The position numbers and the translations under genes were made by a program. A model generated the notes under the pieces. It had not been told where the DNA came from. It did no database searches and saw only the letters and a program-made list of their open reading frames with translations. Shown one piece after another: positions 21,010 through 29,607 of a stretch of 64,000 nt of DNA. This stretch comes from Myxococcus qinghaiensis (GTDB lineage Bacteria; Myxococcota; Myxococcia; Myxococcales; Myxococcaceae). The DNA lies in assembly GCF_024198215.1 (NCBI RefSeq), contig NZ_JAKCFA010000001.1:496001-560000 (forward strand), in the 5' to 3' direction. The first letter of the stretch is position 1. The number at the start of each line of letters is the position of its first letter.

Positions 21010-21063
21010 TGGTGCATTGCCGGGTGTGCTGTTTTTGCTAAGCTTGGCACACGCGAGGTGTGC

Positions 21064-23511
21064 ATGGCTCGTATCGCCGACGGGTGGAAGGACATCGGAG
21101 GCGATTTCAAGTTCGCCTTGCGGATGCTGCGCAAGGACCCGCTGTTCACGGTGGTCGCGGTGTTGTGTCTGGCGTTTGGGATTGGCGCCAACGCGGCCAT
21201 CTTCAGCGTGGTGGACGCGGTGTTGCTGCGTCCGTTGCCCTACCAGGAGCCGGAGCGGCTGGTGCGGCTCTACGAGACGACACCCTCGAGAGATCCCAAG
21301 TGGCTGGGGTCCGTGTCGTGGCCCAACTACCAGGACTGGGCCGCCCAGCTGCCGTCGCTCGAGGGCGTGGCCGCCTACGAGTTCCAGGGCCGCAACCTGA
21401 TGACGCCCGAGGGGGCGGAGCGGGTGAGCGTGGTGGCGACCACGGCCAATCTCTTCCAGGTGCTGGGCACGCCCCCGAAGCTCGGCCCGGGCTTCTCCGT
21501 GGGGGACGACCAGCCGGGAGCCGCGCCCGTCGTGGTGGTGAGCGAGGGCCTCTGGCAGCGCCGCTTCGGCTCGGACCCGGGCTTCGTGGGCCGCACGCTG
21601 ACGCTGGATGGGCAGCCGCACACGGTGGTGGGAATCCTCCCGTCCGCGGTGGGCTTTCCAGCGGGGGCGCGGATGGAGGTCTTCATCCCCTTCGTACCCT
21701 CCGCGGACCGGGTGGAGAACCGGGGTGCGCACTTCCTGAGCGTCGTGGGGCGGCTGCGTCCGGGTGTCCTTCCCCGCACGCTCGGAGCGGAGCTGGCGGA
21801 GGTGTCCCGTCGCATCGAGGAGGCGCATCCCGCCCAGCAGGCGGGGCGCAGCGCGGCGGCGGTGCCCCTGGCGGAGACGGTCGTCGGTGACGTGCGGCCC
21901 ACGCTGCTGCTGCTCCAGGGCGCGGTGCTGCTGGTGCTGCTCATCGCCTGCGCCAACGTCGCCAACCTGATGCTGGCCCGGACGTCCACGCGGCAGCAGG
22001 AGATCGCCATCCGCTTCGCGCTGGGCGCCAGCCGGGGCCGCGTCGTGAGGCAGCTGCTGGTGGAGAGCCTCATGCTGTCGTTCGTGGGCGCGCTGCTCGG
22101 CGTGCTGCTCGGCTCGTGGGGCGTCAGCTCGCTGGCCAACCTGGTGCGGACGTCCTTCCCGTTGACCGGGGACCTGCCGCTCAATGGCCGCGTGCTGGGC
22201 TTCCTGTTGTTGGTGGCCGTGGGCAGCGCGCTCGCCTTCGGCCTGGCGCCCGCGCTCCAGGCCACGCGCACCCCCTTGCGCGCAAGCCTCGCGGAGCCGG
22301 GCGCGAAGCTGTCGCCGTCGCGCTCGCACCACTACTTCCGTGACGCGCTGGTGGTGGTGGAGATGGCCTTGTCCCTGGTGCTGCTGGTGGGCGCGGGCCT
22401 GTTGCTGCGCGGCTTCGTGACGCTGCTGGGGACCGAGCCGGGCCTGGAGGTGCGCAACGTGCTCACCGCGCACCTGCCCATCACCACCGCCCAGTACCCC
22501 CGCGAGGAGGTCGTCGACCGGCTCTTCAAGCCCATCCTGGAGAAGGCCCGGACGCTGCCCGGCGTCCAGTCGGCGGCGCTCATCTCCCTGCTGCCCATCC
22601 AGACCGCGTGGACCAGCGGGGACTACGCGGTGGAGGGCGAGGACGTGGCGGACCCGAGCAAGACGCTCTTCGCGGAGTTCCGCACCACCAGCCCGGACCT
22701 CTTCAAGTCGCTGGGCATCCCGCTGCTGGCGGGGCGCGACTTCACCGAGGACGACGGCCAGCGCGCGGACCGGGTGGTCATCGTCAACCAGGCCCTGGCG
22801 CGCCGCCACTTCCAGGGGAGCGAGGCGGTGGGGCGACGGCTGCTCATCGCCGGGCAGCCGGCGGAGATTGTCGGCGTCGTGGGGGACGTGCGACAGGCGG
22901 GGTTGGACCAGCCTCCGCTGCCCGAGGTCCACCTGCCATACAACCATCCGCAGTCCACGCTCTGGTACTTCCAGGCCGTCACGCTGGTGCTCAAGACCTC
23001 CACGCCTCCGGCCCAGCTCATCCCCACGCTGCGCGGCGCGGTGCGCGGCGTGGACTCCGAGCAGCCGCTCTACAACCTGTTCACCATGGAGGAGATCGTC
23101 CAGCAATCCGTGGCGGGACGCCGGCTGAGTCTGTCCTTGCTGGGCGCGTTCGCGCTCATCGCGCTGGTGCTCGCCACCGCGGGCCTCTACGGCGTCATCT
23201 CCTATCTCGTCTCGCAGCGCACCCAGGAGATGGGCATCCGCATGGCGCTGGGCGCGCCGCCCGGCCGGGTGGTGCGGTTGGTGATGGACCAGGGGATGAA
23301 GCTCGCGGGGCTGGGAATCGGCCTGGGCGTCCTCGCCGCCTTCGTGCTGTCGCGCTACATGGAGAGCCTGCTGTTCGGCGTGAGCGGGAGGGACCCGCTC
23401 ACCTTCATCGGCTTCTCCGTGCTGCTGGGGGCCGTGGCCCTCGTCGCCACCTGGCTGCCCGCGCGCCGGGCGTCGCGGGTGGACCCCATCGTCGCCATCC
23501 AGAACCGCTGA
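21064..23511 (+). CDS. MacB-like ABC transporter permease of the duplicated-orphan (ADOP) type
   Basis: About 815 residues from the ATG with GAGG 5 nt upstream (a GTG two codons earlier is possible). The plan is FtsX/MacB repeated twice: membrane segment, large periplasmic MacB-PCD domain, three membrane segments ([18 protein letters not shown] onward), then a second membrane segment with PCD domain and a final FtsX block. The start [13 protein letters not shown] and [18 protein letters not shown] and the end [16 protein letters not shown] are typical of ADOP permeases, which have no ATPase domain. No ATPase gene is adjacent. It converges with the polyQ cluster; a role in exporting its products is possible but unproven. 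Confidence 0.88.
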   Translation: MARIADGWKDIGGDFKFALRMLRKDPLFTVVAVLCLAFGIGANAAIFSVVDAVLLRPLPYQEPERLVRLYETTPSRDPKWLGSVSWPNYQDWAAQLPSLEGVAAYEFQGRNLMTPEGAERVSVVATTANLFQVLGTPPKLGPGFSVGDDQPGAAPVVVVSEGLWQRRFGSDPGFVGRTLTLDGQPHTVVGILPSAVGFPAGARMEVFIPFVPSADRVENRGAHFLSVVGRLRPGVLPRTLGAELAEVSRRIEEAHPAQQAGRSAAAVPLAETVVGDVRPTLLLLQGAVLLVLLIACANVANLMLARTSTRQQEIAIRFALGASRGRVVRQLLVESLMLSFVGALLGVLLGSWGVSSLANLVRTSFPLTGDLPLNGRVLGFLLLVAVGSALAFGLAPALQATRTPLRASLAEPGAKLSPSRSHHYFRDALVVVEMALSLVLLVGAGLLLRGFVTLLGTEPGLEVRNVLTAHLPITTAQYPREEVVDRLFKPILEKARTLPGVQSAALISLLPIQTAWTSGDYAVEGEDVADPSKTLFAEFRTTSPDLFKSLGIPLLAGRDFTEDDGQRADRVVIVNQALARRHFQGSEAVGRRLLIAGQPAEIVGVVGDVRQAGLDQPPLPEVHLPYNHPQSTLWYFQAVTLVLKTSTPPAQLIPTLRGAVRGVDSEQPLYNLFTMEEIVQQSVAGRRLSLSLLGAFALIALVLATAGLYGVISYLVSQRTQEMGIRMALGAPPGRVVRLVMDQGMKLAGLGIGLGVLAAFVLSRYMESLLFGVSGRDPLTFIGFSVLLGAVALVATWLPARRASRVDPIVAIQNR

Positions 23512-23522
23512 AAGCCCCCGGG

Positions 23523-23550
23523 CCTCCCCGCCAGGCGTCAGGCGGGGAGG
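23523..23550. terminator. Convergent terminator hairpin
   Basis: CCTCCCCGCC and GGCGGGGAGG form a perfect 10-bp stem with an 8-nt loop, between the stops of two convergent genes. It would serve both strands. Confidence 0.7.
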
Positions 23551-23573
23551 GGGCGCGTGTGTTCAGCGGGGGC

Positions 23574-25628
23574 TCATGAGGCTTCGCGCAGGTCCGTCAA
23601 CTCCTCCACGTTCTCCGGGACGGGGTCCAACGCGGCCGACAGGGCGGGGTAGGCGTTGAGCAGGTCCTCCACCTTGGCGCCGAACTGGAGCCATCCGACG
23701 ATGCGCACCGCGTCCTCGTTGGTGATGCAGACGCGACGCAGGCGCCGGTTCACCACGAAGTGCCGCTTGCCCTCGGGCGTGTCGAAGTCATACCCGCGCA
23801 GCAGCTCCGCCGCCGTGTAGCCGCGCTCGGCCTCCTCGACGCTCGCGAAGTTGCGCTTCAGCGCATCCCTCCCGTAGCGGCTGAGCAGCAGCAGCAGGTG
23901 CTCGCGGTCCACCCAGTGGCCGTGCTGGTAGACCTTGCGCTCGCGCTTGAGCCGGTTGAAGCGCTCCAGCACCGTCCGCGCGCCCTCCGCGTCGAGCCCT
24001 GTCACCGTCTCGTATTCGTAGAACAAATCCAACACCGTGTCCGTGCGGGGCTTGAAGTCCTTCACGCCGAACTGCGCCGGGTCCAGGTGGATGGGCGCGT
24101 TGTGCTCGAACACGAAGGTGCCCGTGCCCTCCGAGTGCAGGATGTCCGAGTGGTTCAGGAGGAACTGGACGGTCTCCTCCGCCTCCGCCTCCGTCTCCGT
24201 GGGGAAGCCGAAGAAGTTGAAGGTGTGGCTCCAGATGCCCGCGTCATGGGCGAACTGGAGATTGTCCACCATCACCTTCTGCGTGTTGTTCTTGCGCATG
24301 TGCCGCTGCACGCGCTCGGACGCCGTCTCCAGCCCGATGTAGAGCGAGCGGAAGCCGATGTCATACATGTTCTTGAAGTCTTCCCGCGTGTAGTACTTCT
24401 CGAACTTGTAGAGCGCGGTGAAGAAGTAGCGCCCCTGGGGGACCGCGGGCGGGAGCATGCGGAAGAGCTTGGGCGGCAGCGCCTCGTCGTTGAATGCGAA
24501 GTGGCGCACGCCGTGGCGCGCGTTGAGCGTCTCCAAATCCTTGGCGATCATCTCCGGCGGGCGCATGCGGTAGCGGTCGCCGTAGATCATCCCGTGATAG
24601 CAGAAGGCGCACTTGCCCCAGTAGCAGCCCCGCGTCGTCAAGAGCGGCAGGACAATCTCCGGCGACAGGTACTCCTCCAGCGGCAGCCCGGAGAAGTCGG
24701 GCGTGGGCACCTCGCTCATGGGCAGCGAATCTCCCAGGGGCGTGAGCACGAGCTGCCCGTCCTCCATGAAGGCGAAGTTGGGCGTGCGGTCCTTGCGCGG
24801 GTCCTCGACGGACAGGAATCGGTCCACGGGGCGCTCGCCCTCGTAGCGGCAGATGAAGTCGAAGCAGGGGCCGAACAACTGGGTGACCCAGGTGCGCTCC
24901 TTCTCCACCAGCCGGGAGAACACGCTGCCGCCCACCAGCACCGGGACGTCCGGGAAGCGCTGCTTGAACACCCGCCCCAGCGTCAGGCCCGCGACAATCT
25001 GCTCGGTGCCGATGATGGAGATGCCGAAGTAGCGGGGCGCCTGCGCGATGCCGGCGACCTGCTCCTCGAAGAAGGCGATGAAGGGGTTGGAGTGGCGGTC
25101 CTCGATGAACTCGAGCAGCGCCGGAATGGACCCGAGCACGTCGCCGTCCTGGAGCGACGTGGTGCCGACCTCGATGACGGGCTCCGCGGCGGAGAACGCG
25201 CCGAGCAGCGCCCGGAGCGCGTCCACGCTGTCCTTGAAGTTCTCCATCGTGTCGTAGGTGTCGCCGGTGCGCAGGCCCTCCACCCGGGAGATGAGCTGCG
25301 GGTACTCGTCCAGCGTGGCCAGCGCGTGCAGGCAGCGGGCGCGGTAGATGCGGTGCTCGTCCGTCAGCGCCTCGATGAAGTGCTTGAGCCTCGCGCGGGC
25401 GACGGGCAGTCGCTGCGGACCGATGAACCACCGGTAGAAGCTCACGTTCCAGTCATCCTGATGGATGGCATGCCCTCGCTCCTCGAGATACGCCTTGAGC
25501 GAGGGCGTGCTCAGGAACGGCTGGAGCGGAGACCACTGGGGTGGGAAGACGAGGTGGAGATCCGGGCGCGAGGAGTCGCGGGCCTCCAGGGGACCATCAC
25601 CAGGACGCGGCGTCGTGGGCGTTGTCAT
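23574..25628 (-). CDS. Radical SAM enzyme with B12-binding-like N-terminal domain
   Basis: 684 residues. The N-terminal third looks like a cobalamin-binding Rossmann domain (DLHLVFPPQWSPLQPFLSTP at 23-42; FGISIIGTEQIVAGLTLGR; PVLVGGSVFS), although the DxHxxG signature is not evident. The radical SAM core has cysteines 335, 340 and 343 in GCYWGKCAFC, that is Cx4CxxC rather than the common Cx3CxxC. Related motifs, such as SLYIGLETASERV and FFGFPTETEAEAE, are typical of this B12-radical SAM group. The last ~75 residues (HFVVNRRLRRVCITNEDAV, VEDLLNAYPAL) look like a small PqqD/RRE-type peptide-binding module, though weakly. It is the last gene of the polyQ cluster. Substrate unknown. Confidence 0.85.
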   Translation of the reverse strand: MTTPTTPRPGDGPLEARDSSRPDLHLVFPPQWSPLQPFLSTPSLKAYLEERGHAIHQDDWNVSFYRWFIGPQRLPVARARLKHFIEALTDEHRIYRARCLHALATLDEYPQLISRVEGLRTGDTYDTMENFKDSVDALRALLGAFSAAEPVIEVGTTSLQDGDVLGSIPALLEFIEDRHSNPFIAFFEEQVAGIAQAPRYFGISIIGTEQIVAGLTLGRVFKQRFPDVPVLVGGSVFSRLVEKERTWVTQLFGPCFDFICRYEGERPVDRFLSVEDPRKDRTPNFAFMEDGQLVLTPLGDSLPMSEVPTPDFSGLPLEEYLSPEIVLPLLTTRGCYWGKCAFCYHGMIYGDRYRMRPPEMIAKDLETLNARHGVRHFAFNDEALPPKLFRMLPPAVPQGRYFFTALYKFEKYYTREDFKNMYDIGFRSLYIGLETASERVQRHMRKNNTQKVMVDNLQFAHDAGIWSHTFNFFGFPTETEAEAEETVQFLLNHSDILHSEGTGTFVFEHNAPIHLDPAQFGVKDFKPRTDTVLDLFYEYETVTGLDAEGARTVLERFNRLKRERKVYQHGHWVDREHLLLLLSRYGRDALKRNFASVEEAERGYTAAELLRGYDFDTPEGKRHFVVNRRLRRVCITNEDAVRIVGWLQFGAKVEDLLNAYPALSAALDPVPENVEELTDLREAS

Positions 25629-25687
25629 CTGCCTGAACCTCCAATCTTGGGGTGGGGCGTACCGACGAGGAGCGTCCTCGCCGCGAG

Positions 25688-25719
25688 CGCGAAGAGCCCC
25701 CGGGGGGAGCCCCTTCGCG
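25688..25719 (-). terminator. Imperfect hairpin between polyQ gene A and the radical SAM gene
   Basis: CGCGAAG and CTTCGCG pair over 7 bp, with a CCCC/GGGG inner stem. It overlaps a 12-bp palindrome (CCTTCGCGAAGG, 25712-25723). Placed 53 nt after the polyQ gene, it could act as an attenuator lowering enzyme expression relative to peptide. Confidence 0.45.
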
Positions 25720-25772
25720 AAGGCGCCGCCCCTCGAAGGGCGGACGGCGCCGACGTCTGACGGCGACGGTGA

Positions 25773-26048
25773 CTACGCGATGCTCATGTTCGCGACGAGC
25801 GCCTTGAGCAGCATCGGCTTGCCGCTGGCCATGGTGCCCGGCCTCACGACCTGCTGCTGCTGCTGCTGCTGTTGCTGCTGCTGCACCTCGGTGGTCGGGA
25901 GGCTGACCTGGCCGACGCTGATGGCGTCATTGACCACGGGGTGAAGCGTCGCGGCGTGGCTGGCGAAGCCTCCGAAGAGCATCGTCAGCGCGGCCGGCGA
26001 TGCGAGCGCGCGAATCGTACGACGGGTGGCCTTCTTTGAGTCGTCCAT
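25773..26048 (-). CDS. Small exported-type protein with Q11 tract (polyQ protein A)
   Basis: 91 residues. CGGAGG lies 7 nt before the ATG. The N-terminus has a basic n-region (SKKATRRTIR), a hydrophobic core (ALASPAALTMLFGGF) and a SHA-A signal-cleavage site near residue 32. The mature part is SVGQVSLPTTEV, then 11 consecutive glutamines, then VVRPGTMASGKPMLLKALVAN and MSIA. It shares the plan leader, short spacer, polyQ, tail with polyQ protein B, 2.8 kb away in the same cluster, but the flanks do not align well. I know no family with this form. It may be a peptide precursor acted on by the neighbouring enzymes; that is inference. Confidence 0.75.
   Translation of the reverse strand: MDDSKKATRRTIRALASPAALTMLFGGFASHAATLHPVVNDAISVGQVSLPTTEVQQQQQQQQQQQVVRPGTMASGKPMLLKALVANMSIA
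25851..25883 (-). repeat. CAG trinucleotide tract encoding Q11
   Basis: Eleven Gln codons on the minus strand, all CAG except one CAA (fourth codon). Such repeats can change length by replication slippage without shifting frame. Confidence 0.95.
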
Positions 26049-26182
26049 GCATACCTCCGGGGATGTAGTGCTGAGCTGCGGCCCGGTCAGGCACTCATGT
26101 CAGGCCTTTCCCGGGTCCCTGTATTGTTCATGAGAGCCATGAGCCATATCAAGATGTGTGCTCACGAAAGCCCAATGAATCA

Positions 26183-27052
26183 TCACGCTCGCGCGAGCGC
26201 GGCGCGGGAGAGCTCGGAGGTGAGTCCTTCCAACATCAGCTCCTGGAAGTGGGGTTGTCTGGCGGAGGCGCTGAGGTGGTGGGAGAAGGAGGCGAAGGTG
26301 AGAGCCTGGCCGTCCAGGAAGAGCAGACATTCACCCATGATGGCGCCGAAGACCTCGCGCAGGACGGGCGTCAGGGCGTGCAGCTCCTGGCGCACCGTGT
26401 CTGGAATGGCCACGTCCGGCGCCAGGGGGACCAGCCGGGTGGAGTCTCCGAGGAAGCTGGCCAGGATGGGGATGCCTTCGGGGCGGTCCACGACGAAGGA
26501 GTCCCAGTGCTCCTTGGGGGGCGCGTCCGATACCTTCCAGGTGTAGAAATCGAAGGGGCTCTTCCAGATGGCGCGGGTGAAGGGCGCGGGGTCGATGGGC
26601 TCTGGCCCATAGCCATATTTGAAGCGCGGTGTCTTGAGCCCGGGGAGGCGCGCCTCCAGCATCCGCCATTGATTGACGAGCGGCACCAGGTTGCCCACCG
26701 GTGAGCACACCCCTGGGGTTCCAATGACTCGCGGATAGCGGCTCAGGACCTGGGTGAGCGCGTAGGTCACCTGTCCGCGACTCAGGTGGGACGTGCCGCC
26801 GGAGAGGGCCGCGCGCGTGTTGTCGGAAATCTCGATGACCCGGTTGAGGACGACAGGCGTTGACGGGGGGAGGGCGGGCGCGGTCTCCGGGAAGGAGAGC
26901 CACGCGTCCTCCTGGCTGAAGCGGATGCCGTGCTCCAGGAGCAGCTCGCTGACCTTCTTGCGCGTGACGCGCCAGGGGAGGTCCGGCAGGGCGCCGAGCA
27001 GGTTCGCGAGGGGGTCTGGGACGGTATCGTCCGTGACGACGAGAAGCTCCAC
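26183..27052 (-). CDS. Unknown protein of the polyQ cluster, possibly ATP-grasp-like
   Basis: 289 residues from the GTG at 27052, which has TGGAG 8 nt upstream; a longer TTG form from 27091 adds 13 residues. The start ELLVVTDDTVPDPLANLLG resembles the N-terminal Rossmann-like domain of ATP-grasp peptide ligases. The middle VNQWRMLEARLPGLKTPRF recalls the KxxxL...G..xPxT pattern, and the end GECLLFLDGQALTFASF recalls a degenerate catalytic strand. The Lys and Glu ligands of true ATP-grasp enzymes cannot be placed, so this is only a resemblance. It sits between the PDZ-like gene and polyQ gene A. An unrelated new family is equally likely. Confidence 0.7.
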   Translation of the reverse strand: MELLVVTDDTVPDPLANLLGALPDLPWRVTRKKVSELLLEHGIRFSQEDAWLSFPETAPALPPSTPVVLNRVIEISDNTRAALSGGTSHLSRGQVTYALTQVLSRYPRVIGTPGVCSPVGNLVPLVNQWRMLEARLPGLKTPRFKYGYGPEPIDPAPFTRAIWKSPFDFYTWKVSDAPPKEHWDSFVVDRPEGIPILASFLGDSTRLVPLAPDVAIPDTVRQELHALTPVLREVFGAIMGECLLFLDGQALTFASFSHHLSASARQPHFQELMLEGLTSELSRAALARA

Positions 27053-27184
27053 GGCGGCCACTCCAGGGACGACGGGCCCCCGGCCACGCAAGGAATCGGT
27101 GCGCGGGGGCCTGGATGGGACGGCGAGGGCGGCCTGACGGCGGGCCGCCGGGAAGGATGGGGGCTTGAAGCCTGGCGCCGGGGC

Positions 27185-27643
27185 TTACGGCGTGGGGGGC
27201 GGGGCGGGCGGCTCGGGGGTGGGCGGCAGGCCCAGGGCGGGGAAGTCCGCCGCGGTGCCGCTGTAGACGATCCGCGCGCCGTTGCGGATGACCTCGAACT
27301 CGAAGGTGGAAGGCGCGCCCGTGCGCCAGACGAAGAGGATGTCCGAGGGACGGGAGATCTGCTTGGTGTTGATGCGGATGATGATGTCGTTGCGCTGGAA
27401 GGGCCAGAAGCCCGCGGGCGAGGCCTCGGTGACGGACGTCACGCTGGCGCCGTTGACCGTCTTCTGCTCGACGGTGAGCTTGGCGCCGTTGGCCTGGATG
27501 ACGACCCGGTCCGTGGTGGCATTCGCGGTGATGTCGACGGTGCTCACCTGGGCGTTCCTTTCATGCGAGGGGTCCGACTTCGCGGAGTGGCTCGAAGCGC
27601 CGGAGGCCACGAGCAAGCCCAGAATCAGGAGGTGACTGGTCAC
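27185..27643 (-). CDS. Small exported protein with a PDZ-like domain
   Basis: 152 residues. The GTG start overlaps the stop of the HExxH gene by 4 bases (GTGA), with GGAAGGAA ahead of it. A signal peptide covers about 1-21 (LLILGLLVASGASSHS). Residues ~70-130 resemble a PDZ fold: VTEASPAGFWPFQRNDIII, then INTKQISRPSDILFVW and FEFEVIRNGARIVYSG, matching the G/D-I-I-x-x-I-N core of PDZ domains. It ends in a Pro-rich tail (PPTPEPPAPPPTP). In this operon it may hold or present an exported peptide. No protease residues are seen. Confidence 0.7.
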   Translation of the reverse strand: MTSHLLILGLLVASGASSHSAKSDPSHERNAQVSTVDITANATTDRVVIQANGAKLTVEQKTVNGASVTSVTEASPAGFWPFQRNDIIIRINTKQISRPSDILFVWRTGAPSTFEFEVIRNGARIVYSGTAADFPALGLPPTPEPPAPPPTP

Positions 27644-28821
27644 GGGATTCCTTCCTTGTGGGTGACGGATTGCGTGAGGGGACGGACTTCACTGCGAGGG
27701 GCGACGGTGCGCGAGAACCGGCGGCGCACCAGGGCCTGCATCTGGTCCATGGCGTGGAGGACGCGCGGGTCGATGTCCGCGTACGGCTTGACGTAGGCGC
27801 TCAGCGCGCCCGGCATGAGGAAGCCGGAGGCGTAGCGGTTGCGCTGACGCAGGGCCTGGGCGCGCGCCTCGTCGGTGAGCGTGCCCTTCTCCAGCCGTCG
27901 CAGGGCGTAGTGGAGGATGGCGAAGTACACGAACGCGGCGTGCAGGAAGGGCAGCACACGGATGGGCCGCATCGACCAGGGGGAGACGGGCCGGGCGTCG
28001 GGGTCCGTGGAGCCTCCGGCGAGGAGGAACGGGTGCTCGAGGAACTCGTAGGTGGAGAGGAAGTTGTGGACGGATTCGTGGATGAGGTCGTCCATCAACT
28101 GCTCGTGGGTGTAGTGGGGCGTGTGGACGTTGAGCAGCCGGATGGCGCCCACCTCGTCGGAGACCTGCTCGGAGGCGGGGAGCATGCCCTCGCGCTGCCT
28201 CACGACGAGCACGCGCGTGTAGTTGCGGATGATGCGGGCGAGCGTGGGGGCGGTGGCGTCAATCTCCGCCAGCGCCGCGCGCAGCTTGTCCAGCACGACG
28301 GAGCGCTGCTCCTCCGTGAGGGGCTGGTAGTCCCCGAAGAACACCGGGCTGGTCAGATCCGTGCGCCGGCAGAAGGGGCTCACCAGGTCCACGACGATGG
28401 AGTCACCCAGCCGGGGGGCCTCGTAGTGCTTCCCCGGCTCGCCCTGGTAGTTGCGCGCCTGGGAGAAGAGGGGATCCCACGCCTCCTGGCCGGACGTGTC
28501 GTCTGGTTTCAGCAGGGCCAGCAGGCCGCGCAGGCGAGGGGCCTCTCCGGAGGTGCCCTCCCGGAACAGCTCCGAGAACACGGCGGGCGACAGGAAGAAG
28601 GCATACCGCTCCCGGGGTGACAGCGCCTCGAAGGCGTCACACGTCGCCTGGACCGTGACCTCCGGCGTGGAGAAGCGCCGCGCCAGCCACAGCAGGCCCT
28701 CGAATTGACTCTTCAGCTTCTGGACGGCCAGCTCGACCTGGTTGTCGACGATGGGAGGCGCCGCGCTGTCGGCGGTCAACGAAGAGAGGAGTTGGAGCAC
28801 GATGAGGAGCCCAGGCGTCAC
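27640..28821 (-). CDS. HExxH protein resembling aKG-HExxH-type peptide beta-hydroxylases
   Basis: 393 residues from a GTG. HESVH lies at 248-252 (DDLIHESVHNF), followed by SPWSMRPIRVL (280-290) and His294 in PFLHAAFVYF, a likely third metal ligand. The order 'LxHExxH ... SPWxxxPRPL-like ... LHxxF' is that of the RiPP-linked aKG-HExxH peptide beta-hydroxylase family. The N-terminus (LLIVLQLLSSLTADSA) is hydrophobic and could be a weak signal peptide, which would be odd for an alpha-ketoglutarate enzyme. A zinc metalloprotease role is the main alternative. No ribosome-binding site fits: a stem-loop lies directly upstream. Confidence 0.72.
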   Translation of the reverse strand: MTPGLLIVLQLLSSLTADSAAPPIVDNQVELAVQKLKSQFEGLLWLARRFSTPEVTVQATCDAFEALSPRERYAFFLSPAVFSELFREGTSGEAPRLRGLLALLKPDDTSGQEAWDPLFSQARNYQGEPGKHYEAPRLGDSIVVDLVSPFCRRTDLTSPVFFGDYQPLTEEQRSVVLDKLRAALAEIDATAPTLARIIRNYTRVLVVRQREGMLPASEQVSDEVGAIRLLNVHTPHYTHEQLMDDLIHESVHNFLSTYEFLEHPFLLAGGSTDPDARPVSPWSMRPIRVLPFLHAAFVYFAILHYALRRLEKGTLTDEARAQALRQRNRYASGFLMPGALSAYVKPYADIDPRVLHAMDQMQALVRRRFSRTVAPRSEVRPLTQSVTHKEGIP

Positions 28822-28823
28822 AC

Positions 28824-28861
28824 CGCGAGAGGCCCTGGGAAGCTCCCGAAGGCCTCTCGCG
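28824..28861 (-). terminator. Strong hairpin between polyQ gene B and the HExxH gene
   Basis: CGCGAGAGGCC and GGCCTCTCGCG form a perfect 11-bp stem. An inner GGGA/TCCC pair closes the loop. It begins 8 nt after the polyQ gene B stop and ends 2 nt before the HExxH GTG, so it may cut down read-through or hide the ribosome-binding region. Confidence 0.7.
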
Positions 28862-28869
28862 AATGGGAA

Positions 28870-29190
<321 letters not shown>

Positions 29191-29240
29191 GGGGCCTTGC
29201 CTTTGTTGAGATGGGGTTGTGAAAAACCGCTCAGGCCACT

Positions 29241-29264
29241 GGCATGGAAGACGGACTCCATGCC
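29241..29264 (-). promoter_or_regulatory. Leader hairpin upstream of the polyQ operon
   Basis: GGCATGGA and TCCATGCC form a perfect 8-bp stem with an 8-nt loop, between the candidate promoter and polyQ gene B, inside the expected 5' leader of about 90 nt. Confidence 0.45.
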
Positions 29265-29286
29265 TGCAGCATGAAGGGTCTCAAAA

Positions 29287-29315
29287 TAAATAGAGTGATC
29301 CAGGGAATCAGTCAA
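29287..29315 (-). promoter_or_regulatory. Candidate promoter of the polyQ operon
   Basis: On the minus strand TTGACT and TATTTA are separated by 17 nt, in a clearly AT-richer patch than its surroundings. It is about 97 nt upstream of the polyQ gene B start and faces the cluster. Confidence 0.6.
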
Positions 29316-29571
29316 ATCTGGCTAAACGCGGTGTGAATAGAGACATCCGGGTCATAGGGGACGAGCCACCGGATGTTCACGCTAACGTCTGGATAATCCT
29401 CCATGTCTTGGCTGGCCAGGAGGCTGGACGCGGTGCTGAGAGGGCTGTTGTTGCATTTCATGTCACAACTGGGAGTCCGCTGACCCCTGGCCGGAGCGGC
29501 CGTGTGGGAGGGGCCGGTTTCCCTGGGGGTCCTACCCGGACGCACTGAACCGGACAGGTGGGCGGAGTTCC
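29316..29571. other. Gap between the polyQ promoter and hslV promoter, no gene seen
   Basis: This part is AT-richer at its left end and becomes GC-rich towards hslV. Both strands have short open frames, but none has a start context, codon bias or recognisable motif. It may hold upstream control sites for the polyQ promoter. Confidence 0.5.
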
Positions 29572-29600
29572 TTGGAAACGCGGGGCGCGGCTTGTTAAAC
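29572..29600 (+). promoter_or_regulatory. Candidate promoter of hslVU, probably leaderless
   Basis: TTGGAA and TTAAAC are 17 nt apart. The -10 ends 7 nt before the hslV ATG, so the RNA should begin at the start codon; no Shine-Dalgarno sequence is present. Confidence 0.5.
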
Positions 29601-29607
29601 CCGCTCC

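Noticed and set aside
21024..21052. GTGTGC/GCACAC inverted repeat before the permease
   Set aside because: Only 6 bp with an 18-nt loop; too weak to call.
20170..23106. A 978-residue minus-strand open frame over xerC and the permease
   Set aside because: Arg/His/Gln-rich composition, no motifs, and both plus-strand genes are well supported.
29316..29571. A 77-residue minus-strand frame upstream of the polyQ promoter
   Set aside because: No ribosome-binding site, unusual composition, and it overlaps the promoter region.
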